Positions 1-8,115 of a stretch of 45,618 nucleotides of DNA are shown here, piece after piece (position 1 is the stretch's first letter; the number at the start of each line of letters is the position of its first letter). A program made the position numbers and the translations under genes. The DNA comes from Methylococcales bacterium (GTDB lineage Bacteria > Pseudomonadota > Gammaproteobacteria > Methylococcales > Methylomonadaceae), in assembly GCA_026398935.1 (NCBI GenBank), contig JAPLRW010000263.1, forward strand, positions 1 through 45,618. Direction: 5' to 3'. The notes beneath the pieces were generated by a model, which was not told the DNA's origin, searched no databases, and saw only the letters and a program-made list of their open reading frames with translations.

Positions 1-2
1 CG

Positions 3-1619
3 CCAATTAAAGAATGTCCGCTACAGTCCAGTGACGGAACTGTCGCTAATCCGCCCCCAGCTAATGGTACGGGTACGGCAGGTGACACTAGTACGAGTAG
101 TGGTGCGGGTGCTGGTGCTGTCGGTAATGCGGCTCCTGGCCCTGTTCCAACTGATGGTACAGGTGCTATAGGCAAGACAGCTCCTGATACTACAGCTGGT
201 AACGGCAGTGGTACTACTAATAATGTGGCTAATACAACACCTCCCGCTAATGGTACGGGTACGGCAGGTGTTACTCTCCCTGACATTAGCATGGGTAGCG
301 GCAGTGGCGTTGTCGATAATGTGGCTAATGCGACACTTAACTTTGCTCCCGTTAATGAACCGTATCCGGCGGGTACTACACCCCTTGACACTAGTACGGA
401 TAGCAGCAATGTTCCTGGAATGTCTGAATATACTGCTCCTGATACCATTCCTGCTGGCGGGGAAGCGGCTGATAGTGTCCTAGATGGCGGCGTGAGTAAC
501 AGTATCGCTGATGACATAAGCTATAACAAAACCTTCAAAGCAAATGAAACGCTTATTGGTGGAACACTGGCGGGCATCATTCAAGGCATCCCAAATGCCC
601 CCGCGCTATTATCTAACGTAAAAGTGCTTGAAAATGCACAGCTCAGTCAGGTTATTATTGGTAATAGTACATCAATGGCTGTAAGTACTTATTTAGGGCA
701 GGGTGTGAAATTTTCTGACAATGCCCTCATTCCCAATGGCATTAACTTGAGTGATGCATTGCCGCACATTAGTACAGACGGTCAGCCGGTAGCCATCAAT
801 CTCATGACTGATGTACTCGTTGACGTCAATATGCCGGACTTACTGCAACAAATACAAAAAATCACCTCGCTAAGCGGCTTTAATATCACACAAAATAGCA
901 GCACGGGTAGCGTGATGGTGCATATTGACAACCAATACATTGCGCTTCGGCCATTCAATGTTGCTCAAACGCATGTTAATGAAGCACCTGGAGTTAGTTT
1001 TACGGCAGAGGGTCTTATTAGAATAGTAACTGCGTCGGGTCGGGTCATTACTTTTGCGGGCGAGCTGTATGATGTTTTAGGATTTAAACAAACACTGGCG
1101 CAACTAAGTCTTACTGTCGGCCTAATAGATAGTCGTGGCAGTTTTACGGTAGTTCCGCAAGATCAAACGGCATCAAAAAGTAAGCATTACTATGTTGCCC
1201 GTCCTGATTTCTACAGTGAAGCTGCAACAATCGCCGATCAGTCGGGACTTTATTTCAAAGCACAGTCTGATTTAGCGAATATTTATACGTATTATCACGT
1301 TTTTAGTGAAGATGGCTTGCTTAAGCAAAAAGCGTTGTATCCTACTCCTGTTGATTGGGAAAGCCTTAAATCCAGCTTAGAAAAACAACAATTTACAGGT
1401 GTTAGGCTGAACACGCAAGGCATCATTCAAGCCGAAAAAGACCAGCAGCGCTATCGTGGTTTAATGGATTATTTAGTCTACATGGGGGTAGAAGCGGGCG
1501 CTTTACGGTTTGATTCTGCTGGGGATTTGAATGGCGACGGTATGGATGATGTCATGGTCATTTATCCCAACGGGCATCGTCAGGCGTTGTTCTTATACCC
1601 AATAGAAAGTATGCGCTAA
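3..1619 (+). CDS. Large low-complexity secreted/surface protein, 5' end missing
   Basis: The reading frame is open from the left edge to a TAA at 1617-1619, so the gene begins outside the window; the internal GTG at 225 is not a convincing start. The first ~150 residues seen are a Gly/Thr/Asn/Pro/Ala-rich linker with repeats of the type PPANGTGTAG. The rest (from about position 520) is more ordered, with short Val/Ile/Asn-rich stretches that could form beta strands. The C-terminus carries DLNGDGMDD, which resembles a calcium-binding EF-hand or FG-GAP-like loop, followed by a conserved-looking Tyr/Leu-rich tail. I do not recognise a family. An extracellular or surface role is inferred from composition only, and the signal peptide would lie upstream. 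A strong hairpin terminator follows at 1738-1768. Confidence 0.75.
   Translation, partial: PIKECPLQSSDGTVANPPPANGTGTAGDTSTSSGAGAGAVGNAAPGPVPTDGTGAIGKTAPDTTAGNGSGTTNNVANTTPPANGTGTAGVTLPDISMGSGSGVVDNVANATLNFAPVNEPYPAGTTPLDTSTDSSNVPGMSEYTAPDTIPAGGEAADSVLDGGVSNSIADDISYNKTFKANETLIGGTLAGIIQGIPNAPALLSNVKVLENAQLSQVIIGNSTSMAVSTYLGQGVKFSDNALIPNGINLSDALPHISTDGQPVAINLMTDVLVDVNMPDLLQQIQKITSLSGFNITQNSSTGSVMVHIDNQYIALRPFNVAQTHVNEAPGVSFTAEGLIRIVTASGRVITFAGELYDVLGFKQTLAQLSLTVGLIDSRGSFTVVPQDQTASKSKHYYVARPDFYSEAATIADQSGLYFKAQSDLANIYTYYHVFSEDGLLKQKALYPTPVDWESLKSSLEKQQFTGVRLNTQGIIQAEKDQQRYRGLMDYLVYMGVEAGALRFDSAGDLNGDGMDDVMVIYPNGHRQALFLYPIESMR
60..270 (+). repeat. Two identical 25-bp direct repeats inside the surface-protein linker
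   Basis: Positions 60-84 and 246-270 are identical (core: gctaatggtacgggtacg). They lie 186 bp apart, exactly 62 codons, so both encode the same ANGTGTAG peptide in frame. Surrounding sequence has further short Gly/Thr codon repeats. This suggests the linker grew by in-frame duplication and may vary in length between strains. Confidence 0.7.
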
Positions 1620-1737
1620 TAATGGCTATCCACTGGCAACCTGTGGATGATATATAGTTACCTGCTGGGTCGTTAGGTATGTTATCGGCGGTATTTACTG
1701 GTCGTTACCGTAAAATATAAGCGGTTTATTTTGACTT

Positions 1738-1768
1738 AAACCCACCCGCTAGAAGCGGGTGGGTGTTT
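1738..1768. terminator. Bidirectional hairpin terminator between convergent genes
   Basis: Ten-base arms cccacccgct (1741-1750) and agcgggtggg (1754-1763) flank a 3-nt loop; an A:T pair extends the stem at each end. A T-rich run follows on both strands. It sits between the surface-protein gene (ends 1619, plus) and the MOSC gene (ends 1780, minus), so it can serve both. Confidence 0.85.
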
Positions 1769-1779
1769 AGGACGGATGA

Positions 1780-2631
1780 TTACTCTTCAATCGTCAGCGT
1801 ATCACCGCGTTTGACCCATCCTGCTTGCAGTATTTTTGCATACACGCCCACACTGGGTAATGCTTTGCCCGCAAAAGGCACTAGCGGTAAATTCTTAGCA
1901 ACAGCGTGTTTTAAAATACCTGGATCATTGGGTAAATCACCCTGAGCCAACGTTGGCATAACGCAGCGTGGGCAAGGATCGGTTACTTGCAAACGCAAAC
2001 TATCGCCTATTTTAAGAATCTTACCTACCCAGTCATTTTCGACAAAGCCAGTTAAACCTGTGGTATCAATGGTCATGTTCGGTCTAAAGCGTCTGACTTC
2101 AAAGCGACCTTCCGGGTACAAGCGCTGCATGGCCTCAATAGAGCTGGTCGTCAGTAGATGCAACGCGGCATAATCAAAAAAAGTGCCTGCAGGTGCATCT
2201 CCGGCAACGCCTTCGCTGGATACTTCGTTGTTTTCGCCGTCGAATTCAGGCCAATATTGCTCCAATGTTGCATCATTGGGCGCTTGGCTGCGTATGCTGA
2301 CTTTGCGGCCTAATGCCTGTGATAATTTATCATTGGTGTCAGGGTGGTCACTGCGCAAGACGAGGCCATTCGGCAGGGTAATCCAAACCGGTTCACTATG
2401 TCCTGATTGCGGTGGTGAAACAAATGCCGACCGGAAAGAGAAGAAATCCGGCCATTTTTTTGGGTTTTTGGCACTGACCACTTTATTGGTCTCGGCATCG
2501 ATGAGGGCGTAGACCCGATCCCCTAAAAGTCCATTTAAGGTAATGTCTGCGCCATTTAATTCCTCGCCGAGCATTGATTTTATGGGATAGCGCCAGAGGG
2601 TAGAAACCGTTATTGAAGACGTATTTGACAT
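1780..2631 (-). CDS. MOSC domain protein (YcbX-like)
   Basis: The 283-residue product starts with an MOSC N-terminal beta-barrel (residues ~8-125, with the typical YPIKSMLGEEL opening and a GDR motif). The C-terminal MOSC domain follows (~135-280), with the motif DPCPRC holding the conserved cysteine that in this superfamily is linked to molybdenum-cofactor sulfur chemistry. YcbX-type proteins support reduction of N-hydroxylated compounds by a Mo-dependent system; that role is by family analogy. The ATG at 2631 is preceded by GGAG at a good distance. No ferredoxin domain is fused at the C-terminus, so it is shorter than E. coli YcbX. It is followed by the 1738-1768 terminator and preceded by msrA on the same strand with an 87-bp gap. 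Confidence 0.85.
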   Translation of the reverse strand: MSNTSSITVSTLWRYPIKSMLGEELNGADITLNGLLGDRVYALIDAETNKVVSAKNPKKWPDFFSFRSAFVSPPQSGHSEPVWITLPNGLVLRSDHPDTNDKLSQALGRKVSIRSQAPNDATLEQYWPEFDGENNEVSSEGVAGDAPAGTFFDYAALHLLTTSSIEAMQRLYPEGRFEVRRFRPNMTIDTTGLTGFVENDWVGKILKIGDSLRLQVTDPCPRCVMPTLAQGDLPNDPGILKHAVAKNLPLVPFAGKALPSVGVYAKILQAGWVKRGDTLTIEE

Positions 2632-2718
2632 TGTTACTCCGTGGTTATTATTGTTGTTTAGTCGTTTTATAAGGGGTTTGATTATCGAACCTAAGTTACT
2701 CGGCTGTCAACGCGCAAT

Positions 2719-3327
2719 TTACGGTTTTCCCCACAGCGTTTCGAGACGATTATCTCTGCCACAGCTAAAACGATAATAGTTGTAGCGCACTGGATTTTTT
2801 TGATAATAATCCTGATGGTACTCTTCAGCAGGGAAGAATTCCGTGGCGGGAAGTATCAAGGTCATGATGGTATCGGGAAAAGGTTTATTTTTTTCCAACG
2901 TGGCTTTGGATTGTTCAGCGATACGCTTTTGTTGCTCTCCCTGATAAAAAATAACTGATCGGTATTGATTACCTTTATCACAAAATTGCCCGTTACCATC
3001 GGTTGGATCAATATTATGCCAAAATACCTCCAGCAGTTTTTCGTAGCTTATCTTGGTTGGGTTATAAAGGATTTGTAATGCCTCAAAATGCCCCGTGCTG
3101 CCACTCGATACTTGCTCATAGGTCGGGTTTTTGACCGTTCCGCCAGTATAGCCGGACGTTGTTTTTATTACACCGGGTAATTCATCGAAAGGGTGTTCCA
3201 TGCACCAAAAACACCCTCCAGCAACAATGGCTTCTGCGATAGAAACATCAGTTTCTTCAGCCGAGTGTGCGTTAAAACTGATGAGTATACTGCTCATCAA
3301 AATAGCCATTAGCATGCGTGTAAGCAT
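2719..3327 (-). CDS. msrA: Peptide methionine sulfoxide reductase A, exported form
   Basis: MsrA reduces methionine-S-sulfoxide in proteins back to methionine. The catalytic motif GGCFWCMEH is clear near residue 40, followed by the GYTGG element and the substrate-binding EYHQDYY stretch. The first ~25 residues are hydrophobic and end in NAHSA, a good Sec signal peptide, so the enzyme likely works in the periplasm. I prefer the ATG at 3327, which has AGGTG at good spacing, over the in-frame GTG at 3336. It is a single-domain MsrA of about 202 residues with no MsrB fusion. The preceding gene on this strand (ctaA) is separated by a terminator hairpin, so msrA probably has its own promoter. Confidence 0.92.
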   Translation of the reverse strand: MLTRMLMAILMSSILISFNAHSAEETDVSIAEAIVAGGCFWCMEHPFDELPGVIKTTSGYTGGTVKNPTYEQVSSGSTGHFEALQILYNPTKISYEKLLEVFWHNIDPTDGNGQFCDKGNQYRSVIFYQGEQQKRIAEQSKATLEKNKPFPDTIMTLILPATEFFPAEEYHQDYYQKNPVRYNYYRFSCGRDNRLETLWGKP

Positions 3328-3387
3328 ATACGTCACCTAGAAAAATAACCGTTAATTACCCAAAATCCAATACCATTGCTGCTGGCC

Positions 3388-3437
3388 TGTGCAACAATTG
3401 AAAAACCCATGGCGGGCTTTTCAATTGCTTTTGCACA
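3388..3437 (-). terminator. Rho-independent terminator after ctaA
   Basis: On the minus strand the core is AAAAGCCCGCCATGGGTTTTTC, a short GC stem flanked by A and T runs. It is nested in a longer inverted repeat: caattgaaaa pairs with ttttcaattg, and outside it tgtgcaa pairs with ttgcaca. It lies 7 bp past the ctaA stop and before msrA. Confidence 0.75.
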
Positions 3438-3443
3438 TTGATT

Positions 3444-4415
3444 TTATCGTGTTTTAGTGGCGTAATTTAAGCTGATGGCCATCAAAAACTGCACACCAAA
3501 AATAAGGTTAGCCATTAATAAATGGATGGGTTGCGCGACAGGCGGCACACCTAATCTATCCAAGGATACGCCAGCAAGAATAGCAATGATGACTAGGCTT
3601 GCCAAGGCGTAGCCTAATCGACGCAAGAATGTATCTGCTGCCATAAACTGATGAATTTGCCATACCAGCCAGAGGTTGGTAAACAAGATCAAGGCTGAAA
3701 AAGAACGGTGAATATAAAAAATAATCGGAAAATCATTGCGCCAGAATTGGCGATCAATATAGCCGTGTTCATGGGCAATAAAATCTACCGCTTCCCGCAC
3801 CTGCGTCCCCATGATTACCTGCAGTAAAGTCATGCCCATCGCGAGCTTTAAAACCGTGTGGAATTTAGTCGATAACCGTTGGCAATCCACTTGCATTAAA
3901 AACGCACGCTGAGAACGGGCAATAGCGTAAATGAGCAGGGCAACAATGAATAAAGCCAGTAGCATGTGCAGGGTGATCATGAATGGCTTAAGGTTACTGG
4001 CGACCACCGCCGAACCGAGCCAGCCTTGAAACATAACCAACAGTAAGATACTGCTCGCGATGTAAAAAACCATTTTGTCGGCTTTAAGATAAATACGCGA
4101 AGTCCATACGGTTAGCACGATTAAAAAGCCAATGGATACCCCTGATAAACGGTTCAGGTATTCAGTCCAGGTTTTTACAGGATTAAAGGTGGTGTTTTGA
4201 TAACCACGCTGTGCGTAAATTTCTTGATAATTAGCCGGTAATTCGGATGCATCGGTGGGCGGTATCCATTGCCCAAAACAGGTAGGCCAGTCAGGGCAAC
4301 CCATGCCCGCCCCAGAAGCACGGACAATACCGCCAATCAGTATGAGTACGTAAACGGCGATAATGGTAATGGTACCAATGCGGCGAAAGCGCAATGCATC
4401 TTTAGTAGCTATCAT
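3444..4415 (-). CDS. ctaA: Heme A synthase, COX15/CtaA family
   Basis: This membrane enzyme oxidises the C8 methyl of heme O to make heme A for aa3-type cytochrome oxidases. The 323-residue product has about seven or eight hydrophobic segments and the diagnostic first extracytoplasmic loop RASGAGMGCPDWPTCFGQW, whose paired cysteines are conserved in the family. Heme-ligand histidines are visible in EHGYIDRQF, IHRSF and QPIHLL. The ATG at 4415 has a strong AAGGAGG site. It is the third gene of a probable operon ygfZ-HDOD-ctaA (20 bp after HDOD). No ctaB is in the window. Heme A supply implies that the cell also has an aa3 oxidase besides the cytochrome bd encoded here. Confidence 0.93.
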   Translation of the reverse strand: MIATKDALRFRRIGTITIIAVYVLILIGGIVRASGAGMGCPDWPTCFGQWIPPTDASELPANYQEIYAQRGYQNTTFNPVKTWTEYLNRLSGVSIGFLIVLTVWTSRIYLKADKMVFYIASSILLLVMFQGWLGSAVVASNLKPFMITLHMLLALFIVALLIYAIARSQRAFLMQVDCQRLSTKFHTVLKLAMGMTLLQVIMGTQVREAVDFIAHEHGYIDRQFWRNDFPIIFYIHRSFSALILFTNLWLVWQIHQFMAADTFLRRLGYALASLVIIAILAGVSLDRLGVPPVAQPIHLLMANLIFGVQFLMAISLNYATKTR

Positions 4416-4435
4416 TGAATCCTCCTTGTATACAG

Positions 4436-5278
4436 TTAAGATAATAAAGCAGACGTCAATGCGATCTCTTGAGCAAGGCCAGATATTTCAAGAATTTCAG
4501 CATCGGCGGATAAGCCTAATTTGGCAAAAGCTGGCACGGTTGACCAATCTATGCGACTTGCGGGGTGGTCGGTACCGGCAATATTTTGTAAAAAGGCGAC
4601 CTGGACAATATCAACATAATCGGCTTTTTCACCGGAGTCGCGTTGAAAATTGACGTATTCAGACGCCACCGTCTTTAATTCTTCGGGAAATGCCCACGTA
4701 TCCATAATAATCTTACCAATGGCTGGATGGGTTTTTTCCAGTAATTTGTCGAGCCGCGTTGGGCTGTCTTTAAATTCGGGAATATCTTCGACTAACATCA
4801 AAATCGGCAGTTTTCCGATTTGAAATATAAGCCCTGCTAACATTGCTTCATCTGCATCTAAATGCGGTGCAAACATGGTGAGTGCTCGGCTAATACTGGA
4901 TACACTGACACTGCTTTCCCATATATGTCTAAAATAGCTCTCCAAGAGCTTGGTACTGGGTTTAAACATTTGTTGCATAACTAGGCTGGTAATCAGCGTA
5001 CTAATGGTTTTGCTACCCAATCGCACGATCGCCATTTGAATGTTGTTAACTGGCACGGCATTGCGATACGCTGCGCTATTCGCCACTTGAATTAAACGTG
5101 CCGATAAGGCGGCATCGGTCATAATCATGTCAGCCAGTTGTTGAGTACTGGCGTTGTCTTTGGCGACAGCGTCCCTTACTTTTAAGGCAACATCTGGTAA
5201 GGTCGGCAAAACCAAGCGATTAGCATTTAGCTCACCTTGAACATGGGTTAAAAAGTCCTGTACAGATTTAAATTGCAT
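4436..5278 (-). CDS. HDOD domain signalling protein
   Basis: The 280-residue protein consists almost entirely of an HDOD domain (residues ~15-215), a degenerate relative of HD phosphohydrolases. Typical elements are LPTLPDVALKV near the N-terminus, DAALSARLIQVANSA, and AIVRLGSKTISTL. The metal-binding HD pair is missing, as is normal for HDOD, so it is likely a protein-interaction or regulatory module rather than an enzyme. Stand-alone HDOD proteins are found beside c-di-GMP, chemotaxis or stress genes. Here it lies between ygfZ (34 bp upstream) and ctaA (20 bp downstream) on the same strand, which suggests co-transcription but not a specific job. Confidence 0.88.
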   Translation of the reverse strand: MQFKSVQDFLTHVQGELNANRLVLPTLPDVALKVRDAVAKDNASTQQLADMIMTDAALSARLIQVANSAAYRNAVPVNNIQMAIVRLGSKTISTLITSLVMQQMFKPSTKLLESYFRHIWESSVSVSSISRALTMFAPHLDADEAMLAGLIFQIGKLPILMLVEDIPEFKDSPTRLDKLLEKTHPAIGKIIMDTWAFPEELKTVASEYVNFQRDSGEKADYVDIVQVAFLQNIAGTDHPASRIDWSTVPAFAKLGLSADAEILEISGLAQEIALTSALLS

Positions 5279-5312
5279 GATTTTTGACCTGATTTTAGTA
5301 AAAATAGTAACG

Positions 5313-6284
5313 TTATAGGAATACTAATGGCGTTAAAGGTTGATCTTGCAAGGTTAATGTCGATAGCTGTCGCGCTTCTGTTGCCAATACTACGGATAGA
5401 GTACACTGCTGACTACTGATATGCGCTGCCAATACTGTGCCGACTGTTTCACCACTGGCTTGATCAATAATAGCGCTATTTAATGGCGGCGCTTCGCTAA
5501 TGGCATCAACTACAGCGGTGAACATTCTCCGTTTTGCCTTGCCTAGGTAGTGAGTGCGGGCAACGATTTCTTGACCGGTATAACAGCCCTTGGTAAAGCT
5601 GATACCCCCTAACTGATCGAGATTAAGCATTTGCGGAATGTATTCTTCACTGGTGCTTTTACACAGCCAAGGAATACCGGCTTGAATATCCAGCAAGCGC
5701 CAGTCTACTTCGCGTTGCGCTGTAAAATCATCCGGCCAGTTTTGTACGGGTGCGTTACACTCAGCAACCAGTAAATAACGTGACGACTGTTCCTCTAATC
5801 GCACTATGATAGCGGGTTGCTCCAACACGTCAAGGCGGTGTTCCGGTAGATTAAAGGGGGTAGGCCGTTCGCAGCTAAAACCTAACAGGCAATATTCTGC
5901 ACTGCCGTCGGTTAGCTGTACTTTTGCACGTAAAATATAGCGCTGTAATCTTGATTGAATATCAGCCAGCAGCTCGGACGGAACAATTAATAGCCAGTCT
6001 TGATGGCTTTTTAAAAGCATAAAAGTAGTGATTACGCGACCCTTAGCGTTGCAAAAAGCACCAAAACGACTGTTTTTTTCATTCAGCTCATGAATATCAC
6101 AGGTGCATTGTCCTTGCAAAAAAGTTGCCGCATCTTCACCGCTGACACGTAAAACGGCTAAATGCGTGATCGGATAGCTAAAGTTACGCGGCATATCTGC
6201 ATCATGGGCACTAACAGGGAAATCTTGCTTGGCTAAAAGCTGCGCATTTAGGTTTAACAGATACTGCTTCCAGGAAAGATTCAT
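5313..6284 (-). CDS. ygfZ: tRNA-modifying / Fe-S cluster protein YgfZ
   Basis: YgfZ is a folate-binding GcvT-like protein that supports iron-sulfur enzymes such as MiaB. The hallmark KGCYTGQE motif with its single conserved cysteine is present about residue 225, followed by IVARTHYLGKAKRR. The N-terminal half has the folate-fold signature LQGQCTCDI and GRVITTF. The ATG at 6284 (reading MNLSWKQ) is preferred to the upstream TTG at 6299; neither has a strong ribosome site. It is the first gene of the minus-strand ygfZ-HDOD-ctaA group and is divergent from a YgfX-like gene. Confidence 0.92.
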   Translation of the reverse strand: MNLSWKQYLLNLNAQLLAKQDFPVSAHDADMPRNFSYPITHLAVLRVSGEDAATFLQGQCTCDIHELNEKNSRFGAFCNAKGRVITTFMLLKSHQDWLLIVPSELLADIQSRLQRYILRAKVQLTDGSAEYCLLGFSCERPTPFNLPEHRLDVLEQPAIIVRLEEQSSRYLLVAECNAPVQNWPDDFTAQREVDWRLLDIQAGIPWLCKSTSEEYIPQMLNLDQLGGISFTKGCYTGQEIVARTHYLGKAKRRMFTAVVDAISEAPPLNSAIIDQASGETVGTVLAAHISSQQCTLSVVLATEARQLSTLTLQDQPLTPLVFL

Positions 6285-6472
6285 TAAGAGGTTATTCAAA
6301 TGGCGATGATTAATAGCTCATTATAAGGCCTTCGCTTTTTAAAACACATAAGACAGGTGAAAAACCTAAGAAACCGCGTAATAAATTAACGGCAGCTACG
6401 ATTTGGTGCGTAGCGACTAATGCCAGATAAGCTTCTCCTTCTGTTCGATTACTTAATTATGCGTACTAAATA

Positions 6473-6889
6473 ATGTCCAACAGTTCCTTTGTAGTTGAGA
6501 TTAAAGCCTCCAAAACCTTATTTATTCTGTTAGGCGTATTGCATGCGTTGGCTTTATTTGCCACGTTTGCTAACACTTTACCGATCAGCGTTAAACTCGC
6601 TTTAAGTGCCGTAATTGGTATGCATCTTTGGCTGCAATGGCGACATTATAGGCTTCAAACACGCCCAACTGTATTGATGTACGCAGATGCCATGGGCTGG
6701 TATCAGATAATTAACGGCACAACGGTATTGCTACAGATCATGCCCACCAGTCTGATTACACCTTTTTTGATTATCGTGTATTACAAAAAACGTAGCGGAA
6801 AGTCATCAACCTCTAGCCTTATTTGTTTTAAAGACGCGTTGTCGCAATCTGCGTTTCGACAGTTTCTGGTACAACTCAAAATTACCTGA
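6473..6889 (+). CDS. Small inner-membrane protein, YgfX/CptA-like
   Basis: The 138-residue product has two close transmembrane segments (residues ~14-32 and ~36-50), a W-Q-W-R loop, and a C-terminal cytoplasmic part with beta-strand-like sequence. This layout matches the YgfX (CptA, DUF1434) family. The location also fits: ygfX, sdhE and ygfZ neighbour each other in many gammaproteobacteria, and ygfZ is divergent 190 bp away. Sequence conservation is weak, so the call is tentative. sdhE is not present in the gap. The ATG at 6473 lacks a clear ribosome site; a tiny frame (ATG at 6453) ends on the TAA just before it. Confidence 0.5.
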   Translation: MSNSSFVVEIKASKTLFILLGVLHALALFATFANTLPISVKLALSAVIGMHLWLQWRHYRLQTRPTVLMYADAMGWYQIINGTTVLLQIMPTSLITPFLIIVYYKKRSGKSSTSSLICFKDALSQSAFRQFLVQLKIT

Positions 6890-7029
6890 AGAACATCAGC
6901 TTCTTGATAACTGTAGGTTGGTGCTCATTAATTAATTATTGTTACAGGATTTTATTGAATTACGACAAAAAGCCGATACAATCATAAAGTACTCATATAA
7001 CACAGATAGCACGCTGAGGAGCTTGAAGA

Positions 7030-7506
7030 ATGTTTAAGTTACCGTTTGATCCAACTAAACCGATAGCAGGGAAAGCAACCGTCATTATTAATAAATCAGT
7101 TAACGATGTTTTTGAATTTATTGGTGAGCATTTTTTTGATAATTATCAAAAATGGGCCGTAGATGTTATTGAATTTGAACCGTTAGACGGTAATAAAGTC
7201 TTTGTTGGCGCAAAAGCGCGGCAGCTACGCATAGAGCAGGGTAAAGAAATAAAATCTGTTTTTCAAATCAGTGAGTATCAACCACTTACATTGCTGAGCT
7301 TTAAAGGCGTGACCGCCGATTATCGGGATTTCTATCAGTTAGAAAGACACGAAAATGAAGCCACTACGCAACTTACCTATAGCTTCGAGTTGTTAAATGT
7401 TGAATTGTTTATGCTTCCTTTTGCAAAACTGATTCGCATTGCTATTGAGGATGGTGCGGAAACGACTGCCGATAATATTAAAAATTTGCTAGCAGTTGCT
7501 GACTAA
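7030..7506 (+). CDS. SRPBCC (START/Bet v1-like) family protein
   Basis: The 158-residue product shows the usual pattern of a Bet v1-like cavity fold: an N-terminal strand GKATVIINKSVNDVFEFI, alternating beta strands in the middle, and a long C-terminal helix (ELFMLPFAKLIRIAIEDGAETTADNIKNLL, seen as a continuous amphipathic stretch). Such proteins bind hydrophobic ligands. No catalytic residues can be assigned. GAGG lies upstream of the ATG. It is followed after 59 bp by a LOV photoreceptor and then a fatty-acid-hydroxylase-type enzyme, all plus strand, so a shared role in light-dependent lipid or ligand handling is possible but unproven. Confidence 0.75.
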   Translation: MFKLPFDPTKPIAGKATVIINKSVNDVFEFIGEHFFDNYQKWAVDVIEFEPLDGNKVFVGAKARQLRIEQGKEIKSVFQISEYQPLTLLSFKGVTADYRDFYQLERHENEATTQLTYSFELLNVELFMLPFAKLIRIAIEDGAETTADNIKNLLAVAD

Positions 7507-7565
7507 TACGCAAGACTTTACTTACCATTACTACCTGTTTCAATTTTTAATTTTGGAGTTTACCC

Positions 7566-8027
7566 ATGAATTTTATCGTCGAAAAAGACAATGGCATTAT
7601 CCCGCAAATCCTTTCGGCTATTTTAGACGAGTGTGTTAATGGTGTTACCTTATCAGACCCTGATCTTGAAGATACGCCCATTATTTATGCTAACAAAGCT
7701 TTTGAAAAACTCACCGGATACAATCAATCTGAAATTATCGGGCGTAATTGTCGTTTTCTACAGGGTGAGGATAGGGAGCAGGAGGCGCGCTATCAAATTC
7801 ATGCGGCAATGGAACAGCATCAGAATATTGAAGTCACTTTGCGCAACTACAAAAAAAATGGTGACTTATTTCACAATCATTTAAAAATAACACAACTGCT
7901 TGATCGTAAAGGACGGATAATCTATTACCTAGGTGTGCAATATGATATAAGTTATAAGGTGAATGCTGAAAATGAAATTGAAGAGCTGAATAACTTATTT
8001 AAAAAACTCACTGAAAGCGATGATTAA
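7566..8027 (+). CDS. Short LOV-domain blue-light photoreceptor
   Basis: LOV domains bind FMN and form a light-driven cysteinyl adduct. The canonical photoactive motif GRNCRFLQG is intact, with the reactive cysteine at residue 62. The later FMN-contact segment NYKKNGDLFHNHLKI and the glutamine strand YYLGVQYDI are also present. The protein is only 153 residues: a short N-cap, the LOV core (~18-130) and a C-terminal helix (NAENEIEELNNLFKKL). There is no kinase, GGDEF or HTH output, so it resembles stand-alone short LOV proteins that signal by dimer changes. The typical FWN is FHN here. GGAG lies upstream of the ATG. Flanking genes are an SRPBCC protein and a membrane hydroxylase. Confidence 0.93.
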   Translation: MNFIVEKDNGIIPQILSAILDECVNGVTLSDPDLEDTPIIYANKAFEKLTGYNQSEIIGRNCRFLQGEDREQEARYQIHAAMEQHQNIEVTLRNYKKNGDLFHNHLKITQLLDRKGRIIYYLGVQYDISYKVNAENEIEELNNLFKKLTESDD

Positions 8028-8115
8028 TGTGTCACGGTAAAATACATGGTTTTTTGAACGGATTAGCAAAATTACTGTCCAACAATAAGCGTTCCCTTAT
8101 CACCAAGGCTTTTAT

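Noticed and set aside
208-483. 91-codon plus-strand frame near the left edge
   Set aside because: Out-of-frame reading of the repetitive linker of the truncated surface-protein gene.
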